In this document: piece after piece, positions 47,282 through 56,800 of the stretch
How positions within the stretch are numbered: position 1 is the stretch's first letter
How the letters are laid out: each line of letters starts with the position of its first letter
Origin: Verrucomicrobiales bacterium
GTDB taxonomy: Bacteria > Verrucomicrobiota > Verrucomicrobiia > Limisphaerales > J093
Reading direction: 5' to 3'
DNA length: 64,000 nucleotides
Assembly (NCBI GenBank): GCA_015075445.1
Contig: JABTUJ010000006.1
Span: 149,468-213,467 of the forward strand
The notes under the pieces: model-generated
Told to the model about the DNA's origin: nothing
Databases searched by the model: none
What the model saw: the letters and a program-made list of their open reading frames with translations, nothing else
Translations under genes and position numbers: made by a program

Positions 47282-49654
47282 TCAGAACCCCTGGTGTTCA
47301 GTACGCTCGATGATCTCCTCCTGGAGTTCGGGGGACAAATCGCAGAAGTAATCGCTGTACCCTGCCACGCGGACGATCAGGTCGCGGTGCTCGGCCGGGT
47401 GCGCCCGGGCCGTGCGCAACGTCTCGGCGCCCACGACGTTGAACTGGACGTGGTGCCCATCGAGCTTGAAGTAGCTGCGCACCAGGTTGGCCCACTGATC
47501 CACGCCAGCGTCGGTCGCCACCAAGGACGGCGTGAACTTGAGGTTCAACAACGTCCCCCCCGCCTTCAGATGATCCATCTTGGACGCGCTCTTGACCACC
47601 GCCGTGGGCCCGCGCCGGTCCGCGCCTTGCACCGGCGAAATGCCCTCGCTCAACGGCCGTCGCGCCGGGCGGCCGTCCGGCGTCGCGCCCGTCACGCTGC
47701 CGAAATACACATGGCACGTCGTGGGGAGCATCTCGACCCGGTACCGCCCGCCCTTGGTATCGGGCCGACCGTCCAGCTCCTCCACGCACGTGTCGAAGAT
47801 GCGCACCATGATGCCATCCGCCGTGTCGTCGTCGTTCCCATACTTGGGGGTCTTATGGAGCAGCCGCTGGCGCAAGGTCTCGTGTCCGGCAAAATCCGCG
47901 TCGAGGACACGCACCAGCTCGGGCAGCGACAGGGAATGGGTGGACGCCTCGGGCTCGAAGCAGAGGTGGCGGATGGCACTCAGGCTGTCCGTGAGGCTGC
48001 CCAAGCCCACAAACTGAATGTAGGTGTTGTTGTAGCGCGCCCCGCCGGCGTTGTAGTCGCGCCCTTTGCGGATGCAGTCGTCCGTCAACACGCTCAGGAA
48101 CGGCGCCGGCATCTGCGTGGCGTAGAGGCGTTCGATGATCTGGTTGCCCCGCAGCTTGATCTCGAGGAAATGCCGGAACTGCGCGCGATACGCCGCGAAG
48201 AGATCGTCCAACGTCGCGAAGGAGGCCGGGTCGGCGGTGCGCGGCCCGAGCTGCCGGCCGGTCATCGGGTCCACGCCTTGGTGCAGCGCCAACTCGAGGC
48301 ACTTGGGCAGGTTGAAATAGCCCGTGAGGATGTAGGCTTCCTTGCCAAAAGCGCCCACCTCGACGCAGACGCTGCAACCGCCGGCGCGGGCGTCCTCGAG
48401 GGTCTTGCCCTGGCGCAACTGCTCCTGGACGACGGCGTCCGCGTTGAAATTGCTGGGGAACCCGTAGCCCTTCCGGAGGACACGCAGCGTGTGTTTGAGG
48501 AAGGCGTCCGGGCTCTTGCGGGAGAGCTGGATGTTGGTGCTGGGCTGGAGCAGGTGCATCTCCTCCACGATGTCCAGCAACAGGTGCGACAACTCGTTCG
48601 AGCCGTCCGAACCGTCCGCCTGCAGCCCGCCGAGATTGATGTTCGCGAAGTCCGTGTAGGTGCCGCTCTCAGCCGCGGTCACGCCGACCTTTGGCGGGGC
48701 GGGATGATTGTTGAACTTGATGAAGAAACACTCGAGCAACTCGCGCGCCTGCTCGCGGGTGAGCGTGCCTCCCGCCAGACCCCGCTCGTAGAACGGCAAC
48801 AGATGCTGATCCAGATGTCCCGGGTTGAAGGCATCCCACCCGTTCAGCTCGGTGATCACAGCCAGATGACAGAACCAGTAGGACTGCAGTGCCTCGTGGA
48901 AATCCCGCGGGGCATGCGCCGGCACGTGCGTGCAGACCTCCGCGATCTTCTCGAGCTCAGCCCGCCGCCGCGGGTCCGCCGTGAGCGTCGCCTGCTCGCG
49001 GGCCAGCGCCGCATGGCGTTCGGCAAACCGGATCACAGCATCGCACGCCAGCGAGAACGACTGCAGGGCGATGCGCCGGTCCAGCGCCGTGGGGTCGTTC
49101 AGGAAATCCAGTTGCGCCATCGCCTCGGCGATGTCCCGCTGAAACTCGCGCAGCCCCTTCCGATAGATCTTGTCGTCGAGCACCGTGTGCCCCGGCGCGC
49201 GTTGCTCCATGAACTCGGTGAACAGGCCGGCCTGGTATGCTGCCTGCCATTCCGCTTCCAACTCGCCGAAGAGCTTGTCGCGCATCGAGCGCCCCCGCCA
49301 ATACGGGATGACCACCTCGCGGTACGCCTTCAGGCAGGCCTCGTCCACGTCATAGTGCGTCTTGGGTCGGGAGTTGAGGATCTCGAGGTCCTCGAGGCTG
49401 TGGCAGGTCAGCTCGGGGAAGGTGGGCACCACCTTGGGCCGCGGCCCGCGCTCGCCCACGATGAGTTCGTCGTCGCCCAGCCAGATCGTCTTGTGCTCGC
49501 ACAGGTGCTGAAAGGCGCGGGCCCGCAGGACGGGCACCGGATACCGCCCTTCGTTGGCCTGGTAAAAGCCGGTCAGCAGCACGGCGCGTTCGGCGCTCAA
49601 GGCAGGGCGGGCCTCGAGGCTCTCGCGGCGCAACCGGGCAGTGCGTTCGGTCAT
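47282..49654 (-). CDS. Glycyl-radical enzyme, HypD-like (hydroxyproline dehydratase type)
   Basis: About 790 residues. The Cys-loop reads GGCSVCVEVGAFGKEAYILT; the second Cys, about residue 430, is followed by V-E as in the dehydratase-type C-x-E motif. GYFNLPKCLELALHQGVDP is the sequence context typical of trans-4-hydroxy-L-proline dehydratase. The C-terminal radical motif is RVAGYSDYF, Gly at about residue 765. The enzyme needs an anaerobic radical-SAM activase, but none with a CX3CX2C cluster is encoded in the window. Substrate assignment rests on similarity only; other GRE dehydratases share these motifs. An in-frame ATG at 49666 adds four residues. Confidence 0.88.
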   Translation of the reverse strand: MTERTARLRRESLEARPALSAERAVLLTGFYQANEGRYPVPVLRARAFQHLCEHKTIWLGDDELIVGERGPRPKVVPTFPELTCHSLEDLEILNSRPKTHYDVDEACLKAYREVVIPYWRGRSMRDKLFGELEAEWQAAYQAGLFTEFMEQRAPGHTVLDDKIYRKGLREFQRDIAEAMAQLDFLNDPTALDRRIALQSFSLACDAVIRFAERHAALAREQATLTADPRRRAELEKIAEVCTHVPAHAPRDFHEALQSYWFCHLAVITELNGWDAFNPGHLDQHLLPFYERGLAGGTLTREQARELLECFFIKFNNHPAPPKVGVTAAESGTYTDFANINLGGLQADGSDGSNELSHLLLDIVEEMHLLQPSTNIQLSRKSPDAFLKHTLRVLRKGYGFPSNFNADAVVQEQLRQGKTLEDARAGGCSVCVEVGAFGKEAYILTGYFNLPKCLELALHQGVDPMTGRQLGPRTADPASFATLDDLFAAYRAQFRHFLEIKLRGNQIIERLYATQMPAPFLSVLTDDCIRKGRDYNAGGARYNNTYIQFVGLGSLTDSLSAIRHLCFEPEASTHSLSLPELVRVLDADFAGHETLRQRLLHKTPKYGNDDDTADGIMVRIFDTCVEELDGRPDTKGGRYRVEMLPTTCHVYFGSVTGATPDGRPARRPLSEGISPVQGADRRGPTAVVKSASKMDHLKAGGTLLNLKFTPSLVATDAGVDQWANLVRSYFKLDGHHVQFNVVGAETLRTARAHPAEHRDLIVRVAGYSDYFCDLSPELQEEIIERTEHQGF

Positions 49655-49798
49655 GGCCCGCAGCATAACGGCCTCGCTCCTTCCCGCCAGCCAAGATTAT
49701 GGCACGCCATGGGCAATGGGCAGGGGAATCCCCGGTGACGGCGCACCGTCTTTGCCATTTCCTTTCCCGCGCCGTGGAGCCACCATCGTGGCGCGAAC

Positions 49799-50506
49799 AT
49801 GAATGCCACGCTTGCCCCTGGTGCCAGCCTCGGACGCATTGCGGAGATCGTCCGCAACGCGGTGCGGCTCGGTCCCGATGCGTGGGCCGACGCGCCGGCA
49901 GGGCACCGCGGAGAGTCGGGCGACACACGCCCGCGACTGCTCCCCACCGACGGTGATGTGATCGATTTGTTCACGCTGCTGGCCCGTCGCGAGCTTCCTT
50001 ATCTGCTGGTGGGCGGCGTGGCCATGCTGCGCTATGTGGCGGGGAGGAACACCGAGGACATCGACCTGCTCATGTCGCTGCCGTCCCTGCGGCAGTTGCC
50101 CGAACTGACCCTTGAGGAGCACACCGAGTTCTTCGTACGCGCCCGCTTCCGCAGCGTGCGGGCGGATGTCCTGCTAACCTCGAACCCCTTGTTCGCCGAG
50201 GTGCAGAAGGACTTCGGCACCACCCACCGTTTTGCCGAGTTGGACATCCCCACGGCGACCCCGGAGGGCCTGATGCTGCTCAAGCTCTATGCCCTGCCTT
50301 CGCTTTACCGACAGGGTGACTTCGACCGCGTAGCCGTTTACGAAGCGGACGTCGCGAGTTTGCTGCACCGGTTCCGATGTCCGACCCAAGTCCTGCTCGC
50401 CCGTCTCGAAGCGCATATGTTGGCGAGCAATGTGCGGGAGTTGCGGGGCATCTTACGCGACCTCGAAGCCCGCCTTGCCCGCTTTGACCAGTTCCCGTCT
50501 TCCTGA
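49799..50506 (+). CDS. AbiEii-like nucleotidyltransferase
   Basis: A protein of 235 residues. The motif LPYLLVGGVAMLRYVAGRNT followed by EDIDLLM is the GG..A..Y...R.T.D-I-D pattern of AbiEii/DUF6036-type nucleotidyltransferases. Later landmarks are FRSVRADVLLTSNPL and TATPEGLMLLKLYALPSLYR. Such NTases are toxins of type IV systems or standalone enzymes. No AbiEi-like partner is next to it. The start at 49799 includes about 50 unmodelled N-terminal residues; a later start is possible. Confidence 0.72.
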   Translation: MNATLAPGASLGRIAEIVRNAVRLGPDAWADAPAGHRGESGDTRPRLLPTDGDVIDLFTLLARRELPYLLVGGVAMLRYVAGRNTEDIDLLMSLPSLRQLPELTLEEHTEFFVRARFRSVRADVLLTSNPLFAEVQKDFGTTHRFAELDIPTATPEGLMLLKLYALPSLYRQGDFDRVAVYEADVASLLHRFRCPTQVLLARLEAHMLASNVRELRGILRDLEARLARFDQFPSS

Positions 50507-50665
50507 CACCGGGCCGCGTCCTCCTCCTTCCGTCTTCTCCCGAACCCGGCACGTCGGGGTGTACTCCGTGGCTCGCAACCTGCTACCTTCGGCGGCGTGG
50601 CCACGCACTTCGTACCAGCCCCAACGGCGGCAAGCGTCCCCGGCCGGGACGACAACGTCTCCCGG

Positions 50666-50865
50666 AACCTGTGGTGCAGGCGTCCCGCCTGCAGCCTCCT
50701 CCCCCAAAGCGCCGCCGAAGGCCAGCGCACTCCACCCGCTCCGCGCCCCGCCGAGGTCAGTGACCTCCGCGCCGCTTGGACCGCCGCGCGTGGTGGGTCC
50801 GGTCCTGCCCCCTGGCATCCTGGACCTTCCCTTGAGCTTTGGCCTTTGAACTTTGAACTTCCGTC
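50666..50865. repeat. Composite dispersed element, inverted copy of the one at 37615
   Basis: Module B (GTGGTGCAGGCGTCCCGCCT, 50670-50696), module C degenerate (AAAGCGCCGCCGAAGGCCAG then GCGCACTCCACCC, 50703-50750) and module D (CCTTGAGCTTTGGCCTTTGA, 50826-50865). The reverse complement lines up with 37629-37785 in the same order. It is translated as the Arg/Pro/Trp-rich first 90 codons of the giant ORF if the ATG at 50597 is used. Confidence 0.75.
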
Positions 50866-53800
50866 GAGCCGCCCCTTCAGAGCCGCCGCCAGGCTCGCGG
50901 CTCTCCTCGCGCTCGTCGCCCTCCCTTGGACCCAGACGGCCCTCGCCAACAGCCCCGCCCTCCGCTCCCCCAAGCTCCTCGCCCCCCCGGAATACACCTC
51001 CTCGGACATCGGGACGCCCGCCCTCCCCGGTACCACCGTCGCCGCTCCGGATGGCGTCGATGTCTCGGGCGCCGGCAGAACCATCGGGGGTACGACCGAC
51101 CAGTTCCAGTTCGCCTGGCAGGAGCGCACCGGCAACTTCGATGTCCAGGTCCGCCTCGCAGACGTCACCGTCACCGACCCGTTCGTGCACGCCGGCTTGA
51201 TGGCCCGTGAAAGCCTCGAACCCAACGCGCGCTTTGCCGCCGCCTTCGCTTCCTCGCCGCAACTGGGTTGCTTCTTTGAAGCCCGCGCCACCGCCGGCAG
51301 CAGTTCGACCACCGCCACCCCGCGCAGCGGCTTTCGCGCAAACTACCCGTACACCTGGCTCCGCCTCCAACGCAGCGGCACCACCTTCACCGGCCACGCC
51401 AGCCTCGACGGCCACACCTGGACGCCGCTCGGTTCCGCCACCCTCACCGGCCTGCCTTCCACCCTCCACCTCGGTTTCGCCGTCACCAGCGACAACGAGC
51501 AGCGCCTGGCCACCGCCCGATTCCGGAATCCCGGCCCCACCGCCTCGACGGCCACCGGTTCCCCCACCCTCTCCCGCGAACCCGTCGGTCCGTCAAGCCG
51601 CACCACCGGCATGATCTTCAGCGAGCTCATGTACCACCCCGCGCCGCGCACCGACGGCCGCAACCTTGAGTTCATCGAAGTCCACAACGCGCGCTCCGTG
51701 TTCGAAGACCTCACCGGCTGGCGTATCAGCGGCGCGGTCGAGTTCCGCTTCCCCGATGGCTTCCAGCTCCAGGCCGGGGAAACCGCTGTGATCGCGGCCG
51801 CCCCGCAAGACCTCCAGGCCGTCTACAACCTGGCCCAGGTGCTCGGGCCCTACACGGGTTCCCTGCCCAACGACCGCGGCCAGCTCCGGCTCCACAACAA
51901 CGCGGGCGCCATCCGCCTCGACCTCGAATACGCGGACACCCCTCCCTGGCCCGCCTCGGCCGACGGCGCCGGTCACTCCCTCGTGCTGGCCCGCCCCAGT
52001 TACGGTGAAGCCGACCCGCGCGCCTGGACGGCCAGCACCTTCCGCGGCGGGTCCCCCGGCCAGATCGATCCCGTGCTGCCCGGTCCCGAGCCCCCCATCG
52101 TCATCAACGAGTTCCTCGCCCACACCGATGATCCGGTCGCGGACTTCGTCGAGCTCTACAACCGATCGACCGCCCGCCTCGACCTCTCGGGCATGGGCCT
52201 GACCGACCGGCCGAACACCCACCGGTTTCGCATCCCCGACGGCACCTTCCTCGACCCGGGCGGCCACATCACCTTCGACCAGCACCAGCTCGGCTTCGCC
52301 CTGAGTGCCGCCGGCGAAAGCCTCTACCTGCTCGACGCCCCCGGCGCTCGCGTCCTGGATGCCATCCGTTTCGGCCCCCAGGAGAACGGCGTCGCCTCGG
52401 GCCGTTCCCCCGACGGCTCGCCCACCGTGCGTCGGCTGTCCCAACCGACTCCCGGCGCACCGAACGCCCCCTGGCGCGTCGAAGACGTGGTCATCAACGA
52501 GCTGATGTACAACCCCATCTCCGGCGACAACAACGACGAGTACGTCGAACTCCACAACCGCACTTCCCAGGCCGTCAGCCTCGCCAACTGGCGCTTCGTC
52601 GACGGCATCAACTTCACTTTCCCCGCCAACGTCACGCTGCCCCCGAACGGTTACCTGGTCGTCGCCCGCAACGCCGCCCGCCTCCGCGAAGCCTATCCCC
52701 ATCTCAGCGCCGCCAACTGTGTCGGCGACTTCACCGGCACGCTGAGCAACCGGGGCGAACGCGTCGCCCTTGCCCGCCCGGACACCCTCGTCACCACCAA
52801 CGCCACCGGCACGGTCGAAACCAACCTTGTCCACATCGTCGTCGCCGAGGTCACCTACGCCGATGGCGGCCGCTGGGGCCAATGGGCCGACGGCGGCGGC
52901 TCGAGCCTCGAACTCATTGACCCGCGCGCCGATCCCCTCCAGCCGGCCAGTTGGGCCGACAGCGACGAAACCGCCAAGGCTCCCTGGACCACCGTCGAGT
53001 TCACCGGCCGCCTCGACAACGCCGCCGGCACCGCCAACCGGCTCCACCTCACCCTGCTCGGCGCCGGCGAATGCCTCGTCGACGACATCGAGGCCTTCCG
53101 CGCCGGCAGCACGAACGTCGTGAACAACGGCGGCTTCGAAAACGGCACCACCGGCTGGCTCTTCAGCGGCAACCACAGCACCTCCACCGTCGACACCACC
53201 GGCGCCGCCAACGGCACCGCCTGCCTCCACGTCCGCGCCCAGGGCGACGGGGATCCGGGTCCGAACTCGCTCCGCAACACCCTCCGCGCCGTCCTCCCCG
53301 GCAACAGCACCGTCACCCTCCGCGCCCAGGTCCGCTGGCTGGCCGGCTGGCCCCAGGCCCTCTTCCGCCTCCACGGCAACGGCCTCGAACTCGCCGCCAA
53401 CCTCGAAGTCCCCCGCAACCTCGGCACGCCCGGCCTCCCCAACAGCCGGCGTATCCCCAATGCCGGCCCCGCCATCGCCGACGTCCAGCACCACCCGCTC
53501 CTCCCCGCCGCCAACGAACCCGTCCGCATCACCTGCCGCGTCTCCGACCCCGACGGCCTCGCCCAGGTCCAACTCCGCTACCGCGTCGACCCGACCACCA
53601 CCCTCACCACGCTCACCCTGCGCGACGACGGCACTGCGGGAGACGAACTGGCCGGCGACGGGATCTTCTCCGCCCTCCTGCCCGGCCGCGCGTCGGGCAA
53701 CCTCGTCGCCTTCCGCATCACCGCCACCGATGCCGCCGCCCAGCCTGCCATCGCCACCTTCCCCGCCAACGCCCCCAGGGAGGAATGCCTCATCCGCTGG

Positions 53801-56800
53801 GGCGACACCGTCCCCTTCGGCACCTTCGCCCACTACCACCTCTGGTTCACCCAGGCCACCCGCAACGCCCGCCCCAACGCCCTCGATAACACCTGGCGCG
53901 ACTCCACGCTCGTCTATGGTAACCACCGCGTGGTCTACAACACCGGCTTCCGCGACAAGGGCAGCCCCTACCACGGCGGCTCCGGCGACATCGCCGCGAC
54001 CACGCCCCGCGATGAACCTCTCCTTGGCACCTTCGACCGCGTCTTCGCCTCGACCGGCAACGGCGGTTCCGAGCCCACCGCCATCCGCAGCCAGCTCGCC
54101 GCCTGGTACGCGCAGCAGCTCGGCATCCCCTACCTCCATGCCCACTACCTGCGCCTCTACTTCAATGGCTCCGCCTTCCGCCCCGACATCATGGAGGACC
54201 TCGAACAGCCCAATCACGACTTCGCCGAACGCTGGTTCCCCTCCGAGGCGGAGGGCGACCTCTACAAGATCGCTGTCTGGTTCGAGTTCAACGACGACAA
54301 CCGCGGCTTCAACCCCACCGGCGCCACCCTCCAGCGCTTCACCACCCTCGGCGGCGACTACAAACTCGCCCGCTACCGCTGGAACTGGCAGCGCCGCTCG
54401 AACGACGGTGACGCCAGCAACTACGCCCAGTTCTTCGATCTCGTCTCCGCCTTCAACGACACCTCCGCCAACTACGTCCCCCGCGCGCTCCAACACGCCA
54501 ACGTCGAGCAGTGGATGCGCGTCTTCTGCTACGACTACGCCATGGGCAACTGGGACGCCTGGACCTACAACGTGGGCCAGAACATGTACCTCTACCGCCC
54601 CACCGCCCAGCGCTGGGTTCTCCTGCCCTGGGACATCGATTTTGTCTTCGGCCTCGGCGACGGCACCAGCAGCGCGCTCCGCGGCGGCGGCCAGGACCCC
54701 ACCATGAGCCGCGCCTACTCGAACCCCACCTTCCAACGCATGAACTGGCGCGCTTACCAGGACACGGTCAACGGCCCCTTCCTCGCCGCCAACTTCCAGC
54801 CCCAGATCGACGCCCGCCGCTCCGTCCTCCTCAAGAACAGTGTCTCCGGCATCAGCGCCCCCACCTCCATCACCTCCTGGATCAACGGCCGCCGCACCTT
54901 CATCAACAACCAGCTCAATAACGCTGACCCCAAGACCTTCGAAATCACCACCAACAGCGGCGCCGACTTCGAGTCCACGACCCCCACCGTCACCCTCACC
55001 GGCACCGCCCCCTTCGCCGTCGCCACCCTCGAAATCAACGGCGTCCCCTACCCCGTCCAGTGGGCCAACACCCGCACCTTCAACCTCACCGTGCCCCTCA
55101 CCCAAGTCACGAACCACCTCACGCTCGTCGGCAAAGACCTCCGCGGCAATCCCCTCCCCGGCGCCACCGACACCATCACCATCCGCTACGCCGGCGCCGT
55201 CGAGCGCGTCCAGGACTTCGTCGTCATCAACGAGGTCCACTACGACGCCGCCCCCAACGAACCGGCCTCCACCTTCCTCGAACTGTTCAACCGCTCCACC
55301 GCCACTCCCTTCGACCTCAGCGGCTTCGTCCTCCAGGGCGTCGGCTACACCTTCCCCACCGGCACCATCCTCCCCCCCCGCGCCTTCCTCCTCCTCGTCC
55401 GCAACCAGCCCGGCTTCGAAGCCGTCTACGGCCGCGGCGTGCCCGTCTTCGCCCAGTTCCCCGGCTCGCTCGACAACGACGGCGAACGCCTCGCCCTCAT
55501 CAAACCGGGTGGCCCGGACGCACCCGACCTCGTCGTGAGCGACCTCCGCTATTGGGACCGCCTCCCGTGGCCCACGAACGCCGCCGGCCTCGGCCCCTCC
55601 CTCCAGCTCCTCGACCCAGACCACGGCGCCTGGCGCGTCGGCAACTGGGCCGCCTCCACCCCCGACGCCCCCCATCGCGCCACCCCCGGCGCTCCCAACT
55701 CCGTCGCCCAACCCCTCGCCCCCTTTCCCGCCGTCTGGCTCAACGAAGTCCAGCCCGACAACATCAACGGACCCCGCGACGGCGCCGGCGACCGCGACCC
55801 CTGGATCGAGCTCTACAACGCCGGACCCGACCCCGTCGATCTCTCCGACTGTTACCTGACCGACTCCTACGCCGACCTGACCCGCTGGCGCTTCCCCGCG
55901 GGCACGACCCTCGCCCCCGGCGGCTTCCTCGTGGTTTGGGCCGACGCCGAACCCGCCGAGTCCAGACCCGGCGAACTCCACACGAACTTCCGCCTCGCCC
56001 CGGACACCGGCAGCGTCGCGTTCACCCGCCTCCAGGGCTCGCCCGCCACTCCCGCCGTAGTCGATTACCTTGAGTACGCGCAGTTGTCCGCGGGCCGCAG
56101 CCTCGGCTCCCTCCCGGATGGCGAACCCCGCCGGCGCCGTCAGTTCGTTGAAGTCACCCCCGGCGCCCCCAACAACCCCGCCTTCCCCACCCTGCCCGTC
56201 CGCCTCAACGAGATCCTCGCCTCGAACACCCGCACCCTCGCCGACCCGGCCGACAACGACTACGACGACTGGTTCGAGCTCTACAACACCGGCTCCACGC
56301 CCGCCGATCTCACCGGCTATACCCTCACCGACACCCTCGACAACCCCGGCAAGTACACCATCCCGCCCGGCACCCTCATCCCGCCCGGCGGCTTCCTCCT
56401 CGTCTGGGCCGACGAGGAGACCAGCCAGAACACCCCCGGCGGCGACCTCCACGTCAACTTCCGGCTCGCCCGCGACGGCGAACAACTCGGCCTCTTCGAC
56501 CCCAACGGCCTGCTCGTCGATGCCCTCACCTTCGGGCCCCAAGCCGATGACGTCAGCCTCGGCCGTTACCCGGACGGTGCCGAGCCGCCCTTCTACGAAA
56601 TGACCGTGCCCACCCCGCGCCAGCCCAACTACCTCGAAGGCGGCAACCGCCCGCCCGTCTTCACCTCCCTTCCCCCCCAGGCCGTCAACGAAGGCGCCAC
56701 CCTCCGCTTCACCGTCACCGCCACCGACCCCGATCCCGGCCACTCCGTCCGCTACAGCCTCGCTCCCGACGCCCCGCCCGCTGCCACCCTCGACGCCCTC

